Source: Pseudomonadota bacterium
Lineage (GTDB): Bacteria; Bdellovibrionota_C; UBA2361; OMIW01
DNA length: 25,498 nt
Assembly: GCA_900299205.1 (NCBI GenBank)
Contig: OMIW01000107.1
Location: 1 to 25,498 of the forward strand
Direction: 5' to 3'
Made by a program: the position numbers and the translations under genes. Of this stretch, positions 16,851 through 24,060 are shown in pieces (the first letter of the stretch is position 1; each line of letters begins with the position of its first letter). The notes below the pieces were generated by a model, which was given only the letters and a program-made list of their open reading frames with translations, made no database searches and had not been told where the DNA came from.

Positions 16851-19424
16851 TTACTGCATCATAGTCGAAGCGTTTCGGTACATCCAATCCTGCGCCAGAT
16901 CCCCCAAACCGGTAAGCGCGAATCGCACAGTAACCCGTTGATTATCTGGATTCGTCGTCTCACTCATCCCGAGGTCAACATGCCAACAGTTGCATGAGCT
17001 CACATACCGGAGCGCAACCGCCTGTTCGATTGCATCGCTCGCCACGATATCATACCTGGTGTAATACCCCAATTTCAGTCTGTCGGTAAGAACAAGCTCG
17101 GCATTACCAACGACCTGATCGATTCGGTCAGGATTAACTCCCCCCGACGAACGAAGGTCCACGGGATCAACAAACGAGTACGTTCCCGATAAGCGATCTC
17201 CTCGATCGTCACGCGTGGAGAGGGTCGTTCCCCACGATGTCAGTGAACCAGAATATGGGTTTGTGTTACTGAATGCGGCAACGGTTACGTAGTTGGTAGG
17301 GTTTAACCCAATCGCCGTCCAGATATCTGAAAACGGCTTTCTCGTTGGATCGTTATCCTCCTGCTCCTCCGCATAATCGTATGTTTCTCTGAGGCTGAAG
17401 GTCACTAATTCCCGCACGTCCCCCTGCCTCCCCGTTCGGGTGCGGTAAGACGTAGCACCGGCACCATCGAGAAACATCTCCGGAATCCCCTCATTATATC
17501 CTAATTCGGGCAGGTCACTCGTGCGGGGAACAAGCTCCGGTATCGTTGCTGAGGAGGCGCGACGCGACTCGAATTTGCCAAAGACCGAGGAATCAAGACC
17601 GAGGGTAAAGAGGCTACGCTGCCGGATTCGGTCAATTGAATCGAAGAGGGGCAATGCATCCTGGCTAACATCGGGCACGAAGGTATACCTGATAAATGGC
17701 TCTATCGTATGTTTGATCTTCGATATCTCCTGAGATGCACTTTCAGCACCTAAACCGGTAAGAAAATGCCAAAACCCATCGGGCGACACAGCCAGAGTTT
17801 TCTCCAGAGCTGTGCCCACAGTCGACTGAACAGCCCCTGTCCTTCGATTTTCAGACGTTGAAAAAGGATCAGTAGCGGCAACATTCTGGAGCGAATAAAA
17901 AGTGTCGTACCCCGTGACCGCAACATTCCCGTACATGTAGTTTCTCACATGAAAGGGAACAGTTACCGTGGGAGCAATGTGGGTCCGCGTACCATCATAT
18001 CCCGCTGCCCGATTGAACGAGGTAACGGTTCCGGACCCGCCGAGAATGATCTTCAACCCGAGCGGATTGGTGCCAAACGGGTTTAGCCGATACGACCCCG
18101 CGAGAGATGCCTCGGGCAGTCGCTGAAAAACGGCGTCATCGTTCTCTTTTATGTCAAAGTCGATAATCTGGTTGTACTCCGCTCCGAGACTCGCAGTAAC
18201 GGAGGAGCCAAAGTATGACTGAAGAAGCATCGAGGATGGTTGGTAGATTGTCGTCGCCAATCCGATCTCGGGATCCTGAATCTCCCGAAGGAACTCATCA
18301 TCGCTAGTATAGCGGATATCGGTGTTGAAGCTCGTTGGAACGAGGGCATCATCCTCGCTCCGCCAATTCTCGGCGTACATCAAACCAAGCCGGTTATTGC
18401 CGATATCAGGCAGAACCCCCGTCGGTACCCGCAACCCTCGCAAGCTTCCCTCACGCCACGATTCGTTCGAATAGACGACCTTGCTTCTCACCGAGTGTCG
18501 AAGAGAGAACTCTTTCCGCACCCTGACCGACCCTCCATAGCGAGATTCCGTTTCTACAAAAGGAGTAACGGTCAGGTCGGTAGAGCCATCAATCGGAAGA
18601 AATATCGGCTGCCAAAAGCGAAAACCGTCCCGCTGACTCAAACCGAGCTGCGGTACAAGCAGCCCTGCTGCTCGATCAGTTTTGACCGGGAAGATAAAAT
18701 AGGGTGAGTATAAAATCGGCACCCCACGAACCTTGAGAAGCAGATCCCGGGTATGTGCATACCCTCCCTGCGTGATTGTCACCTTCCGCCCGTACAATGA
18801 CCAAGGAACATCTCCCTCTCGACAATCGCAGCTCGTCATTGTCGAGCGAACGAGCTCGTACTCCGTCTCCGAGAGCTTTGCAGCCCTCTGGGCCTCTATC
18901 CGATAGGCCCCTTCGTCATAAGAGAAAGCGATATTTTCAAAAACTCCCACCTCTTTATCGAGGTCAACAACCCCCTTCTCGGCCGCAAGCGACCCCTGTG
19001 GCGAGCTCACCAGGAGCCCCCCAGAAAACGATGCCTCGTTTGATTCGAGATTTACGGTTCCCTCCTCGGCTTCAACTTGAACCCCACCTCGCGAAACAAC
19101 CACCCCCCCACTCGCTGAAACAGTTTTTCCATCGGCTGAGTAGTCAACCTGGGGTGCGCTCACCCCTACCGTATTATCTTTCGGTTTATCAACAGCGAAT
19201 GCCCCTTTCCGGGCCGCCGCCCGCCGGTCCTTTATCTGCTTTAAATCCTCGGAAAAGAGTCGCCGCCACTGCTGCTGTCCTGACCCATTCGAGGCTCCCG
19301 ATTGGGCCTCAACTTCGGCGGATAATGGCCCAAAGCCCGCAACGAGCCACACAAGAGCACCGAGGTAGCGCGCTCTCATGAAGTTCCCCGTCTGTCTGAC
19401 CCGCGATCCTTTGGAGCTACCCAT
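16851..19424 (-). CDS. lptD: LPS-assembly outer-membrane protein LptD
   Basis: Forms, with LptE, the translocon that inserts LPS into the outer leaflet of the outer membrane. The 857-aa protein has an N-terminal signal peptide (MRARYLGALVWLVAGFG, from residue 16), a periplasmic OstA/jellyroll domain (about 85-195), and a long beta-strand-rich barrel to the C-terminus. The diagnostic core is DVPWSLYGRKVTI, then LYSPYFIFPVKTDRAAGLLVPQLG (239-262). The only cysteines are two CxC pairs, 199/201 and 811/813, matching the disulfide positions of LptD with altered spacing. Both the first ATG (AAGGGGG upstream) and the ATG at 19379 (GGGGA upstream) could start it; the latter gives a cleaner signal peptide. 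It lies between accD and rmlB. LptE is not evident. Confidence 0.94.
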   Translation of the reverse strand: MGSSKGSRVRQTGNFMRARYLGALVWLVAGFGPLSAEVEAQSGASNGSGQQQWRRLFSEDLKQIKDRRAAARKGAFAVDKPKDNTVGVSAPQVDYSADGKTVSASGGVVVSRGGVQVEAEEGTVNLESNEASFSGGLLVSSPQGSLAAEKGVVDLDKEVGVFENIAFSYDEGAYRIEAQRAAKLSETEYELVRSTMTSCDCREGDVPWSLYGRKVTITQGGYAHTRDLLLKVRGVPILYSPYFIFPVKTDRAAGLLVPQLGLSQRDGFRFWQPIFLPIDGSTDLTVTPFVETESRYGGSVRVRKEFSLRHSVRSKVVYSNESWREGSLRGLRVPTGVLPDIGNNRLGLMYAENWRSEDDALVPTSFNTDIRYTSDDEFLREIQDPEIGLATTIYQPSSMLLQSYFGSSVTASLGAEYNQIIDFDIKENDDAVFQRLPEASLAGSYRLNPFGTNPLGLKIILGGSGTVTSFNRAAGYDGTRTHIAPTVTVPFHVRNYMYGNVAVTGYDTFYSLQNVAATDPFSTSENRRTGAVQSTVGTALEKTLAVSPDGFWHFLTGLGAESASQEISKIKHTIEPFIRYTFVPDVSQDALPLFDSIDRIRQRSLFTLGLDSSVFGKFESRRASSATIPELVPRTSDLPELGYNEGIPEMFLDGAGATSYRTRTGRQGDVRELVTFSLRETYDYAEEQEDNDPTRKPFSDIWTAIGLNPTNYVTVAAFSNTNPYSGSLTSWGTTLSTRDDRGDRLSGTYSFVDPVDLRSSGGVNPDRIDQVVGNAELVLTDRLKLGYYTRYDIVASDAIEQAVALRYVSSCNCWHVDLGMSETTNPDNQRVTVRFALTGLGDLAQDWMYRNASTMMQ

Positions 19425-19534
19425 TTTTCCCCCTTTCTCTCGGATCTCATCCCAGCTCAGGGCTTGCGCAGGACGGTGGTTACCGGCTCGAACTCGGCTG
19501 GGAAAGATGCGCCCTCTTTTTAACCCCGAAAGGC

Positions 19535-19550
19535 CCGCTTCATCAAGCGG
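19535..19550 (-). terminator. Hairpin seven bases after accD
   Basis: On the minus strand CCGCTT-GATG-AAGCGG is followed by GCCTTTCGGGG. The stem is perfect over six bases and sits right after the accD stop. The T-run is short, so it may only attenuate read-through into lptD. The accD-lptD gap (132 bases) is the widest in this block, which fits a boundary here. Confidence 0.4.
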
Positions 19551-19556
19551 TTATCT

Positions 19557-20426
19557 CTAACCACTGAACCCCAAATTTCGCAACAATCGAGCGAGCTCAT
19601 CCCGCATCTCCATCCGCGATACAATCCGATCAACCATGCCGTGCTCAAGCAGAAACTCGGCGCGCTGAAACCCCGGCGGAAGCTTCTGCTTAATTGTTTG
19701 CTCGATGACGCGAGGGCCGGCAAACCCGACGAGCGCTCGAGGTTCGGCGATGATAATGTCTCCCTGCATCGCAATCGAAGCCGCCACTCCTCCCGTCGTC
19801 GGATCGGTTAACACCGAGATAAACGGGATATGTGACGCACCCACTTTCGCTATCGCTGCACTTACCTTTGACAGCTGCATGAGAGAGAAAATCCCCTCCT
19901 GCATCCGCGCTCCTCCCGAGGAGGAGAACACAACGACGGGCTTTTTCTCCTCAATCGCGGCCTCCATAAGACGAACGATCTTCTCACCGACGACCGCCCC
20001 CATGCTTCCCATCATGAAGGTATTATCAAAAACCCCAAGCATAACAGGAATATTGACGATGCGGCACCGTCCCGTCACCATCGCCTCAACGGGCCCCCCC
20101 GTTTTTTCCTTGGCCTTTAGCTTATTAATGACGTCGCGATATTTGCCCTTCTCATCCCGCCACCCGAGCGGATCGGTGGTCCGCAGAGCGGCGTCCATCT
20201 CCACGAAGGAATGGCGGTCCGTAACGTAAGTAATCCGCTCCTGAGCCGAAAGCCTGAAGTGATGACCGCACTTGACACAAACCTTAAAATTACGCCGAAG
20301 CTCCTTGTTATAGAGGATCGCTCCACAAGCAACGCACTTCGACCATATCTCATCGGGCATCTGCACCCGATCAGAGTCATCCGCCTGCGGTTTTGTTTTC
20401 TGTCGCGTCAACCATCCCATCGGCAT
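19557..20426 (-). CDS. accD: Acetyl-CoA carboxylase carboxyltransferase subunit beta
   Basis: With AccA it moves the carboxyl group from carboxybiotin to acetyl-CoA, giving malonyl-CoA for fatty acid synthesis. The 289-aa product starts with the AccD zinc ribbon (Cys31, Cys34, Cys50, Cys53 in CVACG and CVKCG). The crotonase-fold body follows with SSGGARMQEG, TDPTTGGVAAS and AEPRALVGFAGPRVIEQT. Length and motifs are standard. The ATG at 20424-20426 has GAGG close by; a second ATG two codons later has better spacing. It lies upstream of lptD on the same strand. A small ORF with a strong ribosome binding site ends 29 bases before it. Confidence 0.97.
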   Translation of the reverse strand: MPMGWLTRQKTKPQADDSDRVQMPDEIWSKCVACGAILYNKELRRNFKVCVKCGHHFRLSAQERITYVTDRHSFVEMDAALRTTDPLGWRDEKGKYRDVINKLKAKEKTGGPVEAMVTGRCRIVNIPVMLGVFDNTFMMGSMGAVVGEKIVRLMEAAIEEKKPVVVFSSSGGARMQEGIFSLMQLSKVSAAIAKVGASHIPFISVLTDPTTGGVAASIAMQGDIIIAEPRALVGFAGPRVIEQTIKQKLPPGFQRAEFLLEHGMVDRIVSRMEMRDELARLLRNLGFSG

Positions 20427-20847
20427 GTACCTCGATTTCTGTCAGCTTCATCGGGTTATTGCAACCCTGCCCCGGAGACCGGCTCCTCGGCGAAGGCTCG
20501 CTTTCGACTCGCTGGGGAACTTAATCGTTCTCCCCGAGAGCTTATTTTTTCCTCAATCGAGTCGCTACGATAAATGAAGGAGGTCACAGAAGTAAAGCCG
20601 GGGATATCGAGACCTGTAGAGCCTACTCCAAGAGTCCTGTCCGCGATGCCCATTCCAATCCTCCAGCTCCGTCATAAGTGGCGATGGCTGCATCGGCACC
20701 GGCTTGAGGAATGGGGATAAACTCCCTCGGTTTGAGCTGCATTTGGGCCTTCACGACACCCCATAACGAGGTGACAAAGGAAGAGGAGATGCCATAGGAT
20801 TTCACCCAAGACGTAATGTGCCCCCCTGAACGCTTCGGAGCCACCGC
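20427..20847. other. Region upstream of accD, divergent from the Nif3 gene
   Basis: These 421 bases hold no recognised gene. On the minus strand they contain a possible 65-codon gene (listed separately) and, overlapping it, a 73-codon GTG frame (20623-20844) whose support is weaker. I found no tRNA, riboswitch hallmark or good promoter box. The plus strand carries the ribosome binding site of the Nif3 gene at its right end. Confidence 0.4.
20456..20653 (-). CDS. Possible small protein of 65 aa upstream of accD
   Basis: I do not recognise it. The support is translational: the ATG is preceded by GGAGG exactly six bases away (20660-20664), one of the best ribosome sites in the window, and the stop lies 29 bases before the accD ATG on the same strand. 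The product begins MGIADRTLG, has a short hydrophobic patch (TSVTSFIY), then a charged stretch and an ARG/Lys-rich tail (SRKRAFAEEP). There is no signal peptide or cysteine. It could be a leader peptide coupled to accD, a short lineage-specific gene, or chance. Base use is not clearly different from its neighbours. Confidence 0.35.
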   Translation of the reverse strand: MGIADRTLGVGSTGLDIPGFTSVTSFIYRSDSIEEKISSRGERLSSPASRKRAFAEEPVSGAGLQ

Positions 20848-21618
20848 ATGACCCCTACCCCCCTTGCCGCCATAACCGCCTATCTTGATACCCTCCTTCC
20901 GCCATCGACTTACACGGACGCAAGCCAGAACGGGTTACAGGTCGATGCTGGAAAGGCCATGGTAAGTTGTGTGGGGTTTGCAGTTGATGCGGGGGAGAGC
21001 GTTATATCTGAGGCCATCTCGCGGGGGGTCGACCTCCTGGTCGTCCATCACGGCCTTCTTTGGTCTCACGCTCCTTCGCGGCTTATCGGGCCCTTCGCCC
21101 GTAAAGTTCGCCTTTTGATGACAGCGGGATGCTCGCTATACGCCTCGCACCTCCCCCTTGATGGCCACCAGACCCTCGGGAACGCTGCCCAGATCGCCGC
21201 GACCCTAAACCTCGAGTATATAGCCCCCTTTTGTCACTACAAGGGCGGGCCGGTGGGGTGCCGAGGTAACTTTGTTAGCCTCACCACGATTGAGGAGATC
21301 AATAATCAGGTTGCAACATTCCGAGGACACTCCCCGGCTCAGTTCCTCCCTTTCGGAGCGACATCCTTCCAAACGGTCGCGATCGTTACCGGTTCGGGGT
21401 CATTTGCTATCGAAGAGTGCGCTGCAGCTGGCATTGACCTCCTGCTGTCCGGCGAGCCAAAACACGAAGCGTATCACCTCGCCAAAGAATTGCGACAATC
21501 AGTTCTATTTGCTGGTCACTACGCCACGGAGACCTTTGGTGTGGCAGCCCTTGAGCGAGAAATAGCCAGACAGTTTGGGGTGAAGACTTGCTTCATTGAT
21601 GAACCGAGCGGAATCTAG
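20848..21618 (+). CDS. Nif3-like dinuclear metal-centre family protein
   Basis: A 256-aa member of the Nif3/YbgI family (sometimes annotated as GTP cyclohydrolase I type 2 homologue). Its metal-binding residues are visible in three places: NGLQV (28-32), VVHHGLLW with His67/His68 (65-72), YASHLPLDGH with His101 and Asp105, and GHYATETFGV near the end (His224, Glu228). The family forms a hexameric toroid with two metals per subunit; its biological role is unsettled. Length is normal for the short form. GGAG (20837-20840) is seven bases upstream of the ATG, which fixes the start. It converges on aspS. No firm gene symbol is given because family members have several names. Confidence 0.9.
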   Translation: MTPTPLAAITAYLDTLLPPSTYTDASQNGLQVDAGKAMVSCVGFAVDAGESVISEAISRGVDLLVVHHGLLWSHAPSRLIGPFARKVRLLMTAGCSLYASHLPLDGHQTLGNAAQIAATLNLEYIAPFCHYKGGPVGCRGNFVSLTTIEEINNQVATFRGHSPAQFLPFGATSFQTVAIVTGSGSFAIEECAAAGIDLLLSGEPKHEAYHLAKELRQSVLFAGHYATETFGVAALEREIARQFGVKTCFIDEPSGI

Positions 21619-21627
21619 CCGTCAAAG

Positions 21628-21657
21628 AAGCGCGTACCTTCGGTAGGATGCGCGCTT
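21628..21657. terminator. Stem-loop between the Nif3 gene and aspS
   Basis: AAGCGCG (21628-21634) and CGCGCTT (21651-21657) pair perfectly. Inside, TACC (21635-21638) pairs with GGTA (21642-21645) around a TTC loop. The stem stands at the convergence of two genes only 72 bases apart, ten bases after the Nif3 stop. There is no T-run, so termination may need another signal. Confidence 0.4.
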
Positions 21658-21690
21658 GCCAAGATTTATCGGGCTCGTACGACACCCCTC

Positions 21691-23571
21691 CTATGAGCTC
21701 TTCTCCCCCATTTCCCTCTTGAGCAGCACCTCTTGCGTCAGCTGCAAGCCAAGCTCACGCAACGTCATATCGGAGATGGTCGAAGGCGCTCCCATCATGA
21801 GGTCCTCAACCGTTTGAGCCATCGGGAACGGAACGACCTCCCGGAGTGTTGATGATTGGGTCAACAACATCACTATCCGCTCGATACCTGGAGCCATACC
21901 TCCGTGTGGGGGTGCCCCGAAAGCAAAGGCCTTGATCATCCCACCAAATTTTTCATCGACCGTTGCGCGAGAATACCCCGCTATCTCAAAGAGACGATAC
22001 ATGAGCTCGGGGTCATGATTCCGAATCGCGCCACTAGTCAATTCCATCCCGTTGCACACAATGTCGTACTGGTACGCGACCAGTTCGAGAGGTGCAATCC
22101 GCTCAACGGCCTCCAACCCGCCTTGGGGCATTGAGAAGGGATTATGAGCGAACCCGATTGCCCCGGTCGCCTCATCCAGCTCGAACATCGGAAAATCGAC
22201 TATCCAGCAGAACCGATACACATCGCGCTCGATTACATCGAACTGCGCGGCTGCTTTCAGCCGAAGTTTCCCCATCGCAGTGCGCGTTTTTGTTCCCGGC
22301 CCCGCCGCGATAAAGATCACCGAATGCGATGAACCATTGCTCCCCCGCTCTCCACTCACCGCTTCGATAATTCCATGCTGCTCTTCGGGAGTTAGCACCT
22401 TTGCACACGATCCTTTGACCTCGCCCGCAGCCACCGTGAGGTAGCCAAGGCCCGTCCCGGTGATCTGTTTATAAACCTCGACCAAATCTTCGAGTACCCG
22501 ACGGGAGGGTATTTCATTAACCGGAAACGAAAGGGCAATCACCTCACCCCGTTCCTCGATACATCGGCGGATTACCTGAAATCCGGTATCTCGGAGAATG
22601 TTGGTAATCGTGCACAGCTCCTGGGAGATCCGCAGGTCGGGCTTGTCAGAGCCGAATCGTTCAATCGCGTCGTTGTACCGGATGCGGGGGAACGGAGCAT
22701 CGGTGATTGCCCACGATGAAAAGGAGCGAAACAGCTCGGGAAAAAGCGTGTCTCCCACCGCGAAGACATCCTCTTGCTCAACGAAGGACATCTCGAGGTC
22801 GAGCTGGTAAAACTCTCCCGGTGAGCGATCAGCACGAGGATCTTCATCGCGAAAACACGGCGCTATCTGAAAATAGCGGTCAAAACCCGCGACCATCAGG
22901 AGCTGCTTGAACTGTTGGGGAGCCTGAGGCAGAGCGAAAAACTTACCCGGATGCAAACGAGAAGGGACGAGATAATCCCGCGCTCCTTCTGGGGAGCTCA
23001 CCGTCAGGATCGGCGTCTGAAACTCAACGAAGCCCATCCCGTGCATGAGTTCGCGGATCTTTTTTATGACGGCTGCCCGAGTGAGGATTGTCCGGTGAAG
23101 CTCAGCGCGACGCAGCTCAAGAAACCGGTACTTGAGTCGCTGCTGCTCCGGAGCGTTATCATCTTCGGCGACCTGAAACGGAAGAAGTGCTGCCCGCGAG
23201 AGCACCTCGACCGACGACACCTGCACCTCAACCTCCCCAGTCTCCATTTTTGGATTTTTAACCTGTGCAGCCCGCTCGACTACGGTCCCCGTCGCCGTAA
23301 TGACAGACTCAACCCGCACATCACCCAACACCGCTGCACTGTCCCCCGAGAGGACGAGCTGAGTCACCCCGTAGTTGTCTCGGAGGTCAACAAATACAAG
23401 CGACCCGTGGTCCCGCTTCCGCTCAATCCAACCAGAGAGCGTGACGTTCGACGCAACGTGCTCAACCCGAAGCTCACCGCAGCTATGGGTCCGATAGCGA
23501 CTTCGGAGTGACGATGGCCGAGCGAGGGTGGAAGAGTCGGTGACAGAGCGCGATGAAGCAGCAGAGGACAT
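21691..23571 (-). CDS. aspS: Aspartyl-tRNA synthetase, bacterial type
   Basis: Charges tRNA with aspartate. It has an N-terminal OB-fold anticodon domain (GWIERKRDHGSLVFVDLRDNYG), motif 1 region, flipping loop SSPEGARDYLVPSR, motif 2 FRDEDPRADR, a GAD insertion typical of bacterial AspRS, and motif 3 APGIERIVMLL. From the ATG at 23571 it is 626 aa, about 25 longer at the N-terminus than usual. The frame extends a further 25 codons to an ATG at 23646, but that extension is hydrophobic and unlike the family. Neither start has a clear Shine-Dalgarno. The RDHG in the anticodon domain is a sign of a non-discriminating enzyme. It converges with the Nif3 gene. Confidence 0.95.
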   Translation of the reverse strand: MSSAASSRSVTDSSTLARPSSLRSRYRTHSCGELRVEHVASNVTLSGWIERKRDHGSLVFVDLRDNYGVTQLVLSGDSAAVLGDVRVESVITATGTVVERAAQVKNPKMETGEVEVQVSSVEVLSRAALLPFQVAEDDNAPEQQRLKYRFLELRRAELHRTILTRAAVIKKIRELMHGMGFVEFQTPILTVSSPEGARDYLVPSRLHPGKFFALPQAPQQFKQLLMVAGFDRYFQIAPCFRDEDPRADRSPGEFYQLDLEMSFVEQEDVFAVGDTLFPELFRSFSSWAITDAPFPRIRYNDAIERFGSDKPDLRISQELCTITNILRDTGFQVIRRCIEERGEVIALSFPVNEIPSRRVLEDLVEVYKQITGTGLGYLTVAAGEVKGSCAKVLTPEEQHGIIEAVSGERGSNGSSHSVIFIAAGPGTKTRTAMGKLRLKAAAQFDVIERDVYRFCWIVDFPMFELDEATGAIGFAHNPFSMPQGGLEAVERIAPLELVAYQYDIVCNGMELTSGAIRNHDPELMYRLFEIAGYSRATVDEKFGGMIKAFAFGAPPHGGMAPGIERIVMLLTQSSTLREVVPFPMAQTVEDLMMGAPSTISDMTLRELGLQLTQEVLLKREMGEKSS

Positions 23572-23678
23572 AACGGAACCCACAATAATTGGCGACACAC
23601 AGGAAAAGAGGGCGGGAGTTAGCCCTAAACCACCCCACCGTCGCATGGTACCGATAACCTATCGTTCCCTCAAGGTTA

Positions 23679-23701
23679 CGCGAGGTGTCAGAGACCTCGT
23701 G
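23679..23701 (+). other. Dyad with GGTCTCTGA core, upstream of aspS
   Basis: CGAGGT (23681-23686) and ACCTCG (23694-23699) are inverted around seven bases, extended by a G-T and a C-G pair on the plus strand. The minus strand contains CGAGGTCTCTGA, the same 12 bases as at 4855-4866 in the tandem repeats after cysK. It could be a shared regulator site. A 12-base match can also occur by chance in a window of this size. Confidence 0.3.
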
Positions 23702-23939
23702 GAGGGGGCCTTCACCGATGTCATGTCCGTTTTGCACCTCGGATTAGCGACGAGCCGGGGAGGAGGATGGAGACAAGCGGCAGCACGGTCTTGATATCAT
23801 TAGAGATATCCATCTTCCTACCCGTAGCCGCCTTCTAATCACTCAAGCCCTCAGCTCTTACTTTTCCTGAATACTTTTCGTTCGAGGACATTCTTTTGAG
23901 TCGCATTGGCCACCGCTTTTTTGGCCCTCTGTTGTGGAA

Positions 23940-23991
23940 CGCCGTTTCGGCATGTTAGCATTCGGGGGGTTTGCACCCGAAAAAAACGGCG
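23940..23991 (+). other. Nested hairpin in the leader of the terminal gene
   Basis: An outer pair, CGCCGTTT (23940-23947) and AAACGGCG (23984-23991), encloses an inner pair, GGGT (23967-23970) and ACCC (23975-23978), with flanking TTCGGG and CCCGAA arms also able to pair. The block ends about 70 bases before the ATG at 24061. The A-run follows the hairpin on the plus strand, so it is not an intrinsic terminator. It may be a leader structure. Confidence 0.3.
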
Positions 23992-24050
23992 AGGATTGCT
24001 GGCGCGTTGCGTCGGTAATGTGATGGGTAGAGCCACATTGGTAAGGGAAC

Positions 24051-24055
24051 GGAGG
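24051..24055 (+). promoter_or_regulatory. Strong Shine-Dalgarno of the terminal gene
   Basis: GGAGG with a five-base spacer to the ATG at 24061 fixes the start and supports the long open frame as a real gene. Confidence 0.75.
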
Positions 24056-24060
24056 GAGTT

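Larger units (their letters stand above)
23572..24060. other. Divergent gap between aspS and the terminal gene
   Basis: About 490 bases with no recognised gene. A weak 61-codon minus frame (GTG start, 23851-24036) was not called. The gap contains several dyads: one at 23679-23701, GATATC repeated with a six-base spacer (23793-23810), and a nested structure at 23940-23991. I saw no tRNA, T-box hallmark (no GGTGG ACC specifier-associated core), or clear promoter. Confidence 0.4.

Noticed and set aside
20623-20844. A 73-codon GTG frame upstream of accD
   Set aside because: Ribosome site is only a distant AGGGG over the Nif3 start region, and the frame overlaps the better-supported 65-codon ORF. 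It may be a degraded gene remnant.
23961-23986. Intrinsic terminator from the TTCGGG/CCCGAA stem next to a homopolymer run
   Set aside because: The run is A on the plus strand after the stem, and on the minus strand the T-run precedes the stem, so it cannot terminate either direction.
23851-24036. A 61-codon basic minus frame (Lys/Arg-rich C-terminus)
   Set aside because: It looked like a small ribosomal protein at first, but it matches no S20 or S21 pattern, has a GTG start without a ribosome site, and overlaps the nested leader structure.
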